From the NCBI RefSeq assembly GCF_002288925.2, contig NW_022098050.1:7697638-7761637 (forward strand): a DNA stretch of 64,000 nt, written 5' to 3'. Made by a program: the position numbers and the translations under genes. Source of the DNA: Delphinapterus leucas. Taxonomy: Eukaryota; Chordata; Mammalia; Artiodactyla; Monodontidae. The notes beneath the pieces are model-generated. The model made no database searches. It was not told the DNA's origin and was given only the letters and a program-made list of their open reading frames with translations. Positions 12,809 to 24,044 of the stretch are shown here, in pieces. Positions within the stretch are counted from its first letter, which is position 1. Each line of letters starts with the position of its first letter.

Positions 12809-13290
12809 GGAATATTACTCAGCCATAAAAAAGAATGAAATAATGCCATTTGCAGCAAAGTGGATGAACCTAGAGATTATCATACTCAGTGAAGTAAGTC
12901 AGACAGAGAAAGCCAAATACCATATGATATCACTTATATGTGGAATCTAAAATATGACACAGACGAACCTATCTACAAAACAGAAACAGACTCACAGACT
13001 TAGAAAACAAACTTATGGTTACCAAAGGGGAAAGGTGAGGGGAGGATAAATTAGGATTTGGGGATTAACATATACACGCTACTATATATAAAATAAATAA
13101 TCAATAAGGACCTGTGTATAGCACAGGGAACTCTATTCAATATTCTGTAATAACCTAAATGGGAAAAGAATTTGAAAAAGTAGATTTATGTATAGGTATA
13201 ACAAAATCACTTTGCTGTACACCTGAAACTAACTCAACATTGTAAATCAACTATACTCCAATATAAAATAAAAAGTTAAAAAAAAAAAAG
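12340..13290 (+). mobile_element. 5'-truncated L1 (ORF2 end plus 3' UTR)
   Basis: It starts in the ORF2 C-terminal part (the 12498-12716 frame reads through the HCWWEC region) and continues through the 3' UTR to an A-tail at about 13277-13290. An AT/AC microsatellite at 12744-12806 has expanded within it. TAAGAAGA occurs on both sides (near 12330 and 13292), a plausible short TSD. The frame lacks the endonuclease and RT domains and is dead. Confidence 0.88.
12744..12806. repeat. (AT)n(AC)n microsatellite
   Basis: A TA run followed by a CA run, expanded from the ACATATATACAATGG site of the L1 in which it lies. Confidence 0.95.
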
Positions 13291-13299
13291 GTAAGAAGA

Positions 13300-14023
13300 A
13301 AAAGAAGTTCCAGTATTTGGTAATCAGAGCATCATGGGTGGCTTTCTAGAAAACAATTTCTGTCAAGTTTTGGTGTGGGAAGCCAGATTTTAAGTAACTG
13401 ATAAATGAGTGAGAAGTGAAAAGAGAAATAGACATTAAACTTCTTCCCATTACGAAAAATGACTCGGTGACAGCTGTGATGGTAAGCAGAATTTCTGGAA
13501 TAAAAAACAATGTCACCATTCTACGAATATCTAATTTTCTAAAAAAACTGAGAGTCAACACTTCAGCCCTTCTTTCTGTAAGAAGTAACGGGCAGGAACA
13601 TAACTGACTCAGTGTCATGGAGAGAGGGAGAAACGAGCAAGAACACTGGTTGACGCCAGCTTACAAGGTCACGGCCGTGGACGGGTGTCCTGTTGGCATA
13701 TCAGCTGTAAACTCCACTCCTGATTCAATGTAATGGATTTTAAAGCTGATGCCCTGCCAAATTGATTTATAAGATGAACTGCTGTTGAAGCTGACTTGAG
13801 CCTTTGAGTTCTGAGTATAAATGGACAAAGGGCATCAGCCCTCTCCTCCATCCTGATTCTGCTGCTTACTCGCAACCCTACCCTCTTCTCTCCCATTCGG
13901 TGTACACCCTCTGATTGCTGAGGGAGGGCCTAGGATGGAAGGATGCAAAAAGTAATGGGGCCAAGGAAGCCTGGAGGCAGAGATCTTTCTGTGATGAAAA
14001 TGCCAATGAGTAAGTGCACCAAA
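13300..14023. other. Unassigned DNA
   Basis: No gene recognised. Overlapping plus and minus frames at 13346-13618 and a minus frame at 13669-13896 lack any recognisable domain. Confidence 0.35.
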
Positions 14024-14093
14024 CACAATCTCTTTTCTTTTCTTTTTTAAAATTTATTTTATTAAAGTATAGTTGATTTAAAATGTGTGTTAT

Positions 14094-14228
14094 GGGAATT
14101 CCCTGGTGGTCCAGTGGTTAGGACTCCGAGCTTCCACTGCAGGGGGCACGGGTTGATCCCTGGTCCAGGAACAAAGATCCCGCAAGCTGCGTGGTGTGGC
14201 CAAAAACAATTAAAAAAACCAAAAAAAC
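14094..14228 (+). mobile_element. Short tRNA-derived SINE nested in L1
   Basis: GGGAATTCCCTGGTGGTCCA with a degraded B box (GGGTTGATCCCT) and a short A-rich tail. It is a CHR-related, short-bodied tRNA SINE. The TSD TAAAATGTGT occurs at 14079 and 14229. It lies within the antisense L1, so it is younger than that L1. Confidence 0.88.
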
Positions 14229-14273
14229 TAAAATGTGTTCATTTCTACTGTCCAACAAAGTGATTCAATTATG

Positions 14274-14302
14274 CATATATATATATATATATATATATAT
14301 AC
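14274..14302. repeat. (AT)n microsatellite
   Basis: AT run within the L1 3' UTR, at the same consensus site as the one at 19266. Confidence 0.95.
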
Positions 14303-14389
14303 ATTCTTTTTCATATTCTCACAATCTCTTTTCCACATATTTAAAGCAATAAGTTTTCACTTAACCCGATATTAATGAAATTCAGATTA

Positions 14390-14575
14390 TACTTGCTAAG
14401 CCAGCCATTCAGACAGGCTTTTATCTGACCAGCTGTATCATCTTGAGAGAGTCACTTAACTTCTCAGAGCTTCATTTGCCTCATCTGTGAAACTAAGATA
14501 ATACTAGTAGTTCATTTGATCTTCATGAATGCACCAACATGGAAAAAGCAAAGGGATAGTAATAATAATAACAGT
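14390..14575 (+). mobile_element. MIR SINE
   Basis: GAGAGAGTCACTTAACTTCT followed by GAGCTTCATTTGCCTCATCT and AACTAAGATAATACTAGTAG is the MIR core and 3' part in sense orientation. An ancient tRNA-derived SINE, highly diverged. Confidence 0.75.
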
Positions 14576-14589
14576 TATTCAAATAACAG

Positions 14590-14765
14590 CTGCCACTGAG
14601 AGCAATAAACATCAGGCACTGTTATAGGCACTTTATATGTATTAGCTCATTTATTCTGACAACAGCCTTATGAAGTGTGTATTATTTTAATCCTCATTTT
14701 ACACATAAGGGCTCTGAGGCATAGAGAAGTAAATACACAGCTAGCAAGTAGAAGAGCCAAATTCA
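14590..14765 (-). mobile_element. MIR SINE (inverted)
   Basis: ATCCTCATTTTACACATAAG, GCTCTGAGGCATAGAGAAGT and ACACAGCTAGCAAGTAGAAG are the antisense MIR core. With the sense MIR just upstream it forms an inverted pair. Confidence 0.75.
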
Positions 14766-16701
14766 TGATATGAGCACAATTAATGATGAGTAATGATGTT
14801 GATTTTAAAATTCAAATGCCCAGGTCTTAGGTAGTATGTGAACATCTATATGAAAAAGTAATTGTCTTGAATCCCTTTAGTAAACAATTTAATTTCAATG
14901 ATATTTTAAAAATTTATAGACACCCTACCTCTTACCAACAAAAAGGTGCATGGTTGATACTTTCCATATTCCTTTTGTAGACTGTATTCTTCTCTTTTGG
15001 CATTTGCACCAAATTGGTCAAAGAACTGTTTGTGCTCATTTTCAAACAAAGCACTCCATAGCCTGAAAAATGGCATTGGTCATGGGAAGGAATTTTCCAA
15101 TATACAGAACCCTGTACTCGATCCGTTTTTACCATGACTTTCTCTTGTTTATAAAGTGATATATAATCATGTACTTCCTCTAAACAAAATGAATGAATCT
15201 TGGTGAAGCTACCTCATTTCTAAACAGGTCACATGAAGAACCATCATCAAGAGGGCCTTGGAAGGCAGACAAAGAAGGCTAAACAGGAAGTAAGCTGACA
15301 TTTCCATTTCTCACCAAGTAGGTCTATTAATGTCACGATTGGCTGAACTGAACCAGTCTGTCTAGAGAGTGAGTACATTGGCCTGATGTCTTTACCAAAC
15401 AGAAGTTGACCCTACTTCCCCCATGAAACTATTAGTTCATACCTGGAGTGAGAGGCTGTGATTTCTTTCCTTGTCCTGGACCAACAAGTCATAATTCTCC
15501 CCTCACTTGCCTTATCATCTTACTGCTTACATTCATAAGAATAGAAACACTTAATTTACAAAGTTAAATATTTGTTGTTTTTCCCAGTAGTTTGTCTATA
15601 TAGCTCTTTTGTAAGTCAGCAACGTCTCACTCAGGTGGTTTGTTCACATGTTACAGAGCACTTAATGCTTAATTCTGTCCTCAATACACAATGTGTGCTG
15701 AAGAAAATCCTACAAACCAAGTTGGGGTGCAGGGTTCAGGAAGCAGGCAAGATAGTCTCTTCAGTATAAAACACACCAGAAACTCATTTTCTAGTTTTAG
15801 GGATGAAACACACACACTGGGTTTACAACGATGATAATCATGACCGTAAGGAGAATTATACAAATAAAATAATTATCTGTAGTACAATCATTTAGCATAA
15901 AATAAATTACCTCAGAGTGAATCTGTAAGGACTGAGTGGAGAAGGATGGGGGAGGATACAAATTAAGAAGGGTTAAGAAAAGAATATGAACTGGATTCAA
16001 AGGGAGTGAGAAAATAATTCTGTGGGCAGGAAGATGAGAGATTTCTGGCAAGTACGGTGGGAGGTGGGGTGGAATGGGAGACTCTAGGCAACAGGAAATG
16101 CTGTGCTGTGTGAAAGGAGGGGGCTAGGCCAGAAGGAGGCTTTATTTGTGGTTGACCCAACTATGTGTTCAGTGGATACTTATTCAATAAGTTTTGATAC
16201 AGACAGACAGGAAGAAGGTGGGCAGAGCAAGGATTATTTGCAGGAAGTAGTTAAGAGGGGATTGGGGAGAAAAAGATAGAAGACAAACTACGTTATGAAG
16301 GGACAGCAAATGTTCCTTTTGGATCCAGCCCCAAAGAAGATGAAAGACTTGAAGGCAACTTGAACCACAGGTCACTGGACCCACTCTTCTCCAGCATCAG
16401 GGAATTTGTATCTGGGCTGTGGGATGTATCACGCAAGCATTCTGATGGGCTGCTGCCTTGCTTCTGTGAGAGAACATCATAGTGGGCTGAGGATGTGGAG
16501 ATTGTATAGACCTGGGAACAAAACAGTGACCTGTGCTTATCACTTAACTGGGCCAGAATGAAATAAGGAAATGGATTTTGATTTCTTGGATTTTGTCCCA
16601 AGTGAGTTATCCTCTAGCTCTAGGACCTCAACCACTGAATGGGAAAGGAAAAGGAGGCAAAGAGGGGAGAAGATGGAGAAACAAAGAAATCTGTGAGGGG
16701 A
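14766..16701. other. Unassigned intergenic DNA
   Basis: No gene or confident repeat. Several 60-102-codon frames at 15572-16601 overlap one another on both strands without any recognisable motif and are taken as chance. Confidence 0.4.
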
Positions 16702-16962
16702 AACATCGGAGGGAGGGATAAATTAGGAGCTTGGGATTAGCATACACACACGACTATATATAAAATAGATAATCAACAAGGACCTACTGTATAGCACAGG
16801 GAACTATACTCAATACTCTGTAATAACCTATATGGTAAAAGAATCTGAAAAAGAATGGATACATGTATATGTATAACTGAATCACTTTGCTGTACACCTG
16901 AAACTAACACAACATTTCAAATCAACTATATCCCAATAAAATTAAAAAAGAAAGAAAGAAAG
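16702..16962 (+). mobile_element. Older L1 3' UTR end
   Basis: ATAAATTAGGAGCTTGGGAT, TATAGCACAGGGAACTATAC, TGAATCACTTTGCTGTACAC and a terminal CCCAATAAAATTAAAA identify the 3' UTR of the older L1 group. AAATCTGTGAGGGGAA (from 16687) and AAAACTGTGAAAAGAA (from 16963) look like a decayed TSD. Confidence 0.88.
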
Positions 16963-16978
16963 AAAACTGTGAAAAGAA

Positions 16979-18234
16979 GAAAAAGGCAAAACCAAAGTTC
17001 CAAAGTGAGACTTTAGTTTGGTGCACAGCTCCAAAAAGTGGGCACTTAAGTCAGAACAAGTGAAGGAAAAAAATGCCTCAATTAACAAACTCCATTTCTG
17101 ATTCTAAACTTCGCTCAGAAGACAGAAATACTCGTGAATAGGCCCACCATTTTCTTATTTGAAGAAAGCATCAAATTAGTAGGTTTTGAAGTAAATCTGA
17201 CTGAGGTACTTAGGAAGGACACAAAAAGCTCCGGTTTTATTCTTTTGATTTTCCACAGATTACCCTGATGAGCTGTTTTCCAACAATGAGAAGATTCATT
17301 CTTGTCCCTCTTTACTAAGCCCCTGCTATGTGTAGGGGATACAGAGAGGAAGGGAACACAGGGCCCACACTGCAGGGACACTCTGTTTCCTGAGTGTGTC
17401 AATATCCTTGGGAGGTGCCTTGGGAGGTGGATCAGGGTGGACCATTGACAGACTCCCTTGCCCTCTGGTTTCCCTTTGGGTTCCACTAGTGGGGGGAGAT
17501 GGGAATGAGGGAGGAGAGCCACATCAAGCCATCTATGTTTTAGCGCTTCAGCAGCCCTACCCCATAACCCACTAGGTCTCTAGGTACCGGTAACAACAAG
17601 CTTCCTCTCCATGACCTCCTGAGCCTAGAGTAGGTAATGGGTAATGGGCCCAGACCCTCGTCACTAGCCCTAGGTATTGTGCCATCTTTTCTGGCTTCCC
17701 TAGACCCCAACTACGTTTTTTACATTTTTGTAAATGGTTCCTTTATTAAACCCTCCTCAAATATTGTAACTTAAACATGCCATCTGTTTCCCAGTGTGAC
17801 CCTGATACCATAAGAAAGATAGGCATGCGACATTTTCTGCCCTAGAATATTGGTCGTTATATTTAACTGAAGAAAGAATGAGACAGAATTGAAAATATCA
17901 AATGAAATGTAGAAGTCTCTCTACCCGCAACAGCTGTACCTACCAGAAATCATCATGGCTTTAAGAAAAAAAATAGCACCCGGTTTAATTAATAGTTTAA
18001 TTGAAAGTTACTTAATTAAAAGTTTAATTAAATAGGATTGATATAGGTAAAACCAGCTTGAAATAATGAAAGGTCTAAACCATAGAATTATATGCGTGTT
18101 GTTCCCTACATGTAGACAAATATGGATTAATGGCTAACCACATATTCTAGAACAGAGGTCCGTCTGCTTATTTTCAATTTTAGTGAATAACACGACTTGA
18201 TTCCAATGCTTTCAAACACATGTGCACCAAGTCA
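16979..18234. other. Unassigned intergenic DNA
   Basis: A 135-codon minus frame at 17115-17522 lacks recognisable motifs. The 17540-17830 part is less AT-rich and may be an old transposon or LTR relic. An AT-rich patch with repeated TTTAATTA-like words lies at 17975-18030. Confidence 0.35.
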
Positions 18235-18276
18235 TTTTGTTTAATAGGATAAATACTTTTGTTTAATAGGATAAAT
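18235..18276. repeat. Two-copy 20-bp direct repeat (period 22)
   Basis: TTTTGTTTAATAGGATAAAT occurs twice without mismatch, at 18235-18254 and 18257-18276. Confidence 0.95.
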
Positions 18277-18539
18277 CAATGTGTATTGATTTTACACATC
18301 AATATTCTATTTATAATTAACATAAACTTCAGCAGGGCTGTTCATGATCAGGGGAGTCTGAGGAAGGATCTAAGAGGTTTGTGCTCAGTGCTGTTTAGGT
18401 ACCTTAAGACTGGATTTGGAGGAACATTATCGTCAATGTGGAACTTGCAAAATGATTGGATGATCGTGAGAGCGCCTGAAGGAAGAGCCCCATGTTCTGA
18501 TCCTGGGGGCAGAAGTTTCTGAGAACAGATGCTGCATCA

Positions 18540-18695
18540 GTCACTTTTTCCAGGACTCAGATCCCAGCTCCCCGCAGCTTCTAGGTTGTCTGACCTTAGC
18601 ATGTGCTTTAGATTCCCAGGTCTCATTTTCCTCATCTAGAAAATAGGGATGATGAGCTTATATGAAAGGGTAGTTACGAGAATAAACTAGATAAC
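18540..18695 (+). mobile_element. MIR SINE
   Basis: TCATTTTCCTCATCTAGAAA, AGGGATGATGAGC and TTACGAGAATAAACTAGATA follow the sense MIR core. Diverged. Confidence 0.6.
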
Positions 18696-19263
18696 ACCTC
18701 TCTACCACTCCCGTATCGGCCGCTGACAGTACTCCATGATGTTGAACATTATTATGTAGAAATTTGATAAAGAGTGATCTCCTGTTTCTACTTGGTGACA
18801 CAGGTAGTTTCAGGGATCCCTCTTCATTTTGGTTCTTGCTCTCTGTATTCTGTGAAAACCAAGTGGCTCTGCGTTAGTGTCATCTTCCAGCCCTGGGAGG
18901 GCACTGATACGGAACGCTTCTCTGAGCCTCTGAGCCTCTCAGCTGATTGTCTCACAGACAGCGATTCACAATTCACAATGGCCACGGCAGCAGCTCGACA
19001 GGCAGAGCCGTCTCTCTACCCTGATGCTGTGAAATGAGGCGTTCATTTATGCACATGATTGTGCTAGCCGTTTTTACCTTATGTCTCCTACAAAGTCGCC
19101 CTCAAATTTTCTTCAGTCAGTATTGGGATTAGGAAGACAGGAAGGGGTAGTGTGGAGAGGGTAGAAACTTCTTTGGTTCTGGAAGGATCGAATGGCTAAG
19201 TTGGCTGTTCAGTAATTCTGTATTAAAACTAAAAATAGGAGTTCTCTGTTAAAATGGAGTTAG

Positions 19264-19265
<2 letters not shown>
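18696..19265. other. Unassigned intergenic DNA
   Basis: An 87-codon plus frame at 18774-19037 has no recognisable domain. Nothing else is seen. Confidence 0.35.
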
Positions 19266-19312
<47 letters not shown>

Positions 19313-19390
19313 CTGAATTACTGTGCTGTGTACCTGAAACTAACAAGATATTATACATCAACAATACTTCAATAAAAATTTCTTTTAATA
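19266..19390 (+). mobile_element. L1 3' terminus with (TA)n expansion
   Basis: A 45-bp TA run at 19266-19311 is followed by AACTGAATTACTGTGCTGTG, ACCTGAAACTAACAAGATAT and an AATAAAAATT tail. This is the terminal 100 bases or so of the older L1 3' UTR. Confidence 0.85.
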
Positions 19391-20424
19391 AAAATAGCTC
19401 TTGCACGTGGTCCTTAGCTAAGTTCTCTGCACACTCCCCTTATATTTAAAAAGGAACTTTCGGTAGAGGTTGATGTCTTTGGGAATTTTTAACAAGAATG
19501 GGACCCAGCATAGGTGGAAGGGAGGGAGGAGTTTTCAGAGAAGCCAAGAAATAAACTGAGAATTCACAAGTCGGGTCATGGCCTCTCTTCACAGTTAAGG
19601 CAAATTAAATCCAAATAAAATATGTTAGGTGCAAATAAAAAGATGCAGGACGTGTCATCAAGTAGTGTAGTAAAGAAAATGCATACTGAAAAGAAATAGG
19701 GCAGATGTAGTCATATCATAAATTTGATTATAGAGATTATTAAACACTGTTGGGGCTCTGCTCAGATACCCTCAGACCACTTTTACCATTTCTGCAAGCC
19801 CCTTCCCAGTCTTTGGATGGTTTTGTTTCTAAGGGTCCAGGTTCTTAGTAGAAAACTCCCCTTGGCTATTAAAGCCCCTTTGCCTTGACATACTGAAAGC
19901 GTGAAATGCCTGGGAGTTTATATATATCTTCCTGGGGTGAGGGGCTTATCCAATGACTGGCAGATGAAGGGAAAAACCTAGCTCCCTTGCCTTGGGTCCA
20001 GATAAACTCTGAGGTGTACCTTATACTCTAGAGCTCCCTTGCTCGATCAGACCGAAGTTGGGGCTTTGCCTGAAATCTCCCCTTTGCTTGGCTTCCTCTC
20101 CTTCCCTGTCCTGCTTCCCCACTCCCTTACCAGTTTCTTCTGGGAGCACTTACTTCATAAATCTCTCACACACAAAACTTCATTTTTGGGTCTGCTTCTG
20201 GGGAACCTGACCTAAGTCTTAAAGGTATTTTTTTTAATGGATGAGAATACTGAGGAGAGGCAGAGGAATTTGGAGAGGGGAATGTTTCATGGCAGAAATG
20301 ACATTTGAGTTGGTCTTTGAGTAAACAAACAAGTTTTCAGTAGAGAGATGGAAGGGAGAGCTCTAGGCAAAGAACCAGTATTTCACTAAGGCACCATGAA
20401 CAGTAAGTTTAGAAATGAGAATAT
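19391..20424. other. Unassigned intergenic DNA
   Basis: No long frame or family recognised. Confidence 0.35.
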
Positions 20425-20655
20425 AGCCTGAAAGTCAGTCATCCTATATTCTAATACGAGCCCCTTCTTTTACTATATCGTGGACAATTTACTTGGTCTC
20501 TCTGTGCCTCCGTTTTCCTAATCCGTAAAATGGAGATAATAATTGTGCTTGCCTCTTGGAATATTTTTATGAGGGTTGGATGAAATAGCATTTGTAAAGT
20601 ACTTAGCACAATGCCTGGCACAAGGCAAGTACTCCATAAAACTATTATTTTTGTT
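20425..20655 (+). mobile_element. MIR SINE, nearly full length
   Basis: GTCTCTCTGTGCCTCCGTTT, ATCCGTAAAATGGAGATAAT, GTAAAGTACTTAGCACAATG and CCTGGCACAAGGCAAGTACT are MIR core and tail blocks in order. The 94-codon minus frame here is its antisense. Confidence 0.85.
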
Positions 20656-22599
20656 GTTACTGTTTTGGTTGAAAAGAGCAATGGATGGGAGGGTAGAGAA
20701 TGTAAGCCCTCTGAGGAGGTAGACTGTAGAGGCACATGAATATCGTGATATAATGCTTGAAACTTATTATGTATATTTTTATTTTGTTTTGTTTATTTTT
20801 TGGTCAGTAAAAGTTCGTTAAATATCCATGTTTGATACATGTCTTAGTTTTTTGACACTTCTTTCTGTTACTGAAGGAAAAGTATATGTCAAGGGCTCTG
20901 GTTACCCCTGATGGCATCTGGGATTCTGTTTGTTTAAGCAAACACACAAACATCAGGAATGGCATGGGGCCCAAATAGGACTTTATTAATAGCTGGACAG
21001 TTGATCCCAAAATATCCACCAAGTACAGGGTTCTCAGATAAGATCCGGATTAACAATCTGATCTAAGCCTGAAAGTTCTGAAAGAGAACTTTCTGGTCCT
21101 TGACCTAAATCTTGATCTTGGGACCTGCCTGCTCAGGTGGCCCTGCAGAGACATAAATGGCCCAGCAAGGCAGACTTTATGTCCATTTATCCAAGCAGCT
21201 ACATGGTTTAGGATCCGAGAGCAACCTCATATACCCAATAGCAGAAGTTAAGAAGCCCTCTGCCTAATTTGTTCATTTCAAGGAGATAAGAAGTTCAAGG
21301 ATACGTATCAATTTCCTGCCCAGAAATAAAAGCACAAGCAAAAACCAAGCCAAACAACTTTTCCACTAATGTTTTAAATTTTCTATATCAAATTTTAAAT
21401 TCCAAGAATTCTTTCTTAGTTTTATAGATTTTAATATAGGATCCTGTTTCTGTTTCATAGATGAACTATTTTTACTCCTCTCTTTAGGAAAATAATTATA
21501 GGTCTTTTCCTTTGAAGTTTTCTTCTACTTCCTGCATTGTCTCTGTTTGTTTCTAAATTTCTTTATTTTTCCTGTTTCTTGTTTTCTGTCTATCTTTCAA
21601 ATTACAGGTTTTCTTCAAATGTCTGGTGATATTGGTGGGGCAGAGAATTTAAGGAATTCCATTAGCAATGGCAGAAAAAAAGAGCAATAAGAATATATAC
21701 ATGGAATGCAGCAGAATGGAGTGAGTGAGTGTGGGATGAAGATGAAGTTTCAGTGGAGAGCAGAGGTGAAAATGTTGTTACCAGACTGAAGTATTTGGAT
21801 AACAAGGTGGCAGATTGATCAGAGGTATAAACTGAACAGCAGGAGAAAGGGACGTTTGGCTTCACAGGGCTGTTGTTAATGGGCTCAAGTCTTAGCGTGT
21901 TATGGTGAGCAAAAGAGGGCCTCCAAGATGAGGCTGAGCTAGGATCATTTCTAACATTCCAAGTATGGCCTGGGGACCCTTACCTAGAGCCTGCAGAGCC
22001 TAGGGTAGGAAGTTGGGAAGTTCATGACATAGAGCTCAGGCAGTCTCACCTGGCAGATGGTACCTGGTAGGGGAAACTTTCAGACAGCTGAAAGTCAATG
22101 ACACAGCGATCAGGCAGCATCATTTCAGAGGCTCTGTCTACCCTCATCAGTGTCTAATCAGTGACTGAAAAGGGGAGCCAAAGTCTTCAATGACGGAAAC
22201 TAAGAAAGGTTAGATCTGCATATAAAGAGGGCTGAGGCCCGTACCCAAGAGGAAGTCTTGATATGAGCAGTTGCCCAAAGAGACAACAGAAAAGGAATTG
22301 ACATGGAAACATGATGCTACACACTGGGTCATGGCTGGCTGGGAGGAGCCAGAGATTATTGAACATCATCCCAAGTCTGGGTGGAGTACAGGAAAAAAAT
22401 ATCCAGCCCCAGCTTAAACTCACTCCCACTGTAAGCTGGATCTCTGCCTGCTCAGATCTGACCCAGGAAACAGGCTGAGTCTGGGGCAAGAGATGTAGCT
22501 CGTCGATAAATCTGGCTGTAAGAGCTGAGGGAAGGCAAAGGTGGGTGAAATGAGACAGCAAGCTAACATCAGAATTTTGACCTGCAGAGGGCAGGGCTG
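20656..22599. other. Unassigned intergenic DNA
   Basis: 21360-21640 is T-rich and may be a decayed antisense LINE or DNA-transposon relic; no family can be assigned. The 148-codon minus frame at 22187-22633 is the longest here. It overlaps a second minus frame and shows no recognisable domain. Confidence 0.35.
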
Positions 22600-22735
22600 G
22601 GTGAACCAATGATTCTGAAATTTCACCGTGCATCAGAATCCCCCCGGGAAGCTTGTAAAACTACAGTTGCTCAGACTTCACACCCAAAGATAGGGATTTA
22701 TCTGGGGTGAGATCCAAGCATATTTATCTACTTAA
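22600..22735 (+). mobile_element. MER5A-like hAT element, 5' half
   Basis: CAATGATTCTGAAATTTCACCGTGCATCAGAATC-type sequence (shown here by GTGCATCAGAATCCCCCCGG), then GAAGCTTGTAAAACTACAGT, matches the start of MER5A, a non-autonomous hAT transposon. The match breaks near 22735 and resumes near 23600. Confidence 0.7.
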
Positions 22736-23599
22736 GAAACTTTCTCTTTTAGAAGACTTCTAGATTTACAGAATCATTACAAAGAATAGTACAGAGAGTT
22801 CTCGTATACCCCACGCTCAGTTTCCACTATTAACACCTTACATGAGTATGGAACCCTTGTGAAAATTAATGAACCGATACCGAAACGTTATTATTAACTA
22901 ACTTCCATAATATATTGAGATGTCTTTAGTTTTTCCCTAATGTCCTTTGTCTGTATCAGGATCCCATCCAAGATAACACATGATATTTAGTTGTCATGTC
23001 TTAGGCTCCTCTGAGTTGTGACAGTTTCTCACACTTCCCTTGTGTTTGATGACCTTGACAATTTTGAGGATTACTGGTGAGGTATTTTGTAGCCTGTCCG
23101 TCAGTGGGGATTGCTTTGATGTTTTTCTCAAGATGAGACTGGGGTTATAGATTTCGGCAAGAAAGACCACAGAGGTAAAGTGTCATTTTCATCACACCAT
23201 ATCGACAGTGCATGCTATCAACATGACTTAGCGTTGTTGATGTTGATCTTGGTCCCCTAGCTGAGGTTTGTCAGGTTTCTCCACTGTAAAGTTACACTTT
23301 CTTCCGCCTTTCCACTCTGTCCTCTTTGAAAGAAAGTTGCTACGCACAGCCCACGCTTCAGGAGTGGAGAGTTACATTACCTCCTTGAGGTTAGAGGACC
23401 TACTACCCTTTTTTCAATTAAAGTGAAATCTACACAATATGAAATTTACCAATTCGCACAGCCCACGCTTCAGGAGTGGAGAGTTACATTCTACCTCCTT
23501 GAGGTTAGAGGACCTACTACCCTTTTTTCAATTCAAGTGAAATCTACACAATATGAAATTTACCAATGTGACCATTTTTAGATGTTGTATTTATTTTTT
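22736..23599. mobile_element. Old L1M-type 3' UTR segment inserted in MER5A
   Basis: TTACATGAGTATGGAACC, ATGTCCTTTGTCTGTATCAG, TTTAGTTGTCATGTCTTAGG and GGTTTCTCCACTGTAAAGTT follow the old mammalian L1M 3' UTR block order. It is highly diverged, and I cannot fix its orientation from recall alone. It carries a tandem duplication at its right end. Confidence 0.65.
23343..23567. repeat. Two-copy tandem duplication, unit about 112 bp
   Basis: CGCACAGCCCACGCTTCAGG starts one unit at 23343 and the next at 23455. The two copies differ by about a 2-base indel (ACATTACC versus ACATTCTACC) and one substitution. The near identity of copies inside an old element points to a recent duplication. Confidence 0.95.
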
Positions 23600-23648
23600 C
23601 AGTTTCCTGGTAATTCTAATGTGCACCCAGGTTTGAGAATCGCTCAGA
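23600..23648 (+). mobile_element. MER5A-like element, 3' end
   Basis: CCTGGTAATTCTAATGTGCA followed by GGTTTGAGAATCGCT resembles the MER5A 3' terminus. It continues the element broken at 22735. Confidence 0.55.
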
Positions 23649-24029
23649 TCCATGGAGGAAGAGGCCCATGGAGATACACTGAGGTGTTGGCATCTATAGT
23701 GGATAGTTTGGGGAGCCACATTCGCCCTCCTAACTCTCTGCCCCTTCCTGCAGCTGCTGTAGCTTATCTGCGCTGGAGACAGAGGAAGTCTTGGTCAGAG
23801 TGGGAACATGTAATACGTGAGTAGAGGAGGAAACCTCATCTTTACATCTTTATTTCTCCCACAGCCTCACACACAGTGGTTGGCACAGAATATATGAGAC
23901 AGTTTATTAACCGAAGAAAATACTTGATTTAGAACACACTGTCAAATTTCACAACCTGACCTAGGTAAGCTTACTTCCCTGATGCCCAGGTATCGTTGAC
24001 CTGTCCCAGAGCTATGACCTGTTTCAGAT
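23649..24029. other. Unassigned intergenic DNA
   Basis: The 80-codon plus frame at 23582-23824 runs out of MER5A into unique DNA and has no recognisable domain. Confidence 0.35.
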
Positions 24030-24044
24030 CACCCCCACTCTTTA
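24030..24044. repeat. Left TSD of the L1-5S insertion
   Basis: CACCCCCACTCTTTA here pairs with CACCCCCCTCTTTA at 24426-24439, with one small difference in the C run. The left copy abuts the L1 T-tail and the right copy abuts the 5S piece. Confidence 0.85.

Larger units (their letters stand above)
14038..14319 (-). mobile_element. L1 3' end, minus strand, hosting a SINE
   Basis: The poly(T) side is at 14038-14060, followed by TAAAGTATAGTTGATT and, after a nested SINE, CAACAAAGTGATTCAATTAT and ACATTCTTTTTCATATTCT. This is the antisense of the older L1 3' UTR. A perfect 14-bp TSD CACAATCTCTTTTC lies at 14024-14037 and 14320-14333. An (AT)n tract at 14274-14302 lies inside. Confidence 0.92.

Noticed and set aside
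17115..17522. 135-codon minus-strand frame
   Set aside because: No recognisable domain, no splice or promoter context that I can see, and frames of this length arise by chance in 64 kb.
22187..22633. 148-codon minus frame overlapping a 68-codon minus frame
   Set aside because: Starts in a MER5A-like element and has no recognisable motif. Overlapping frames on one strand suggest low stop density, not coding.
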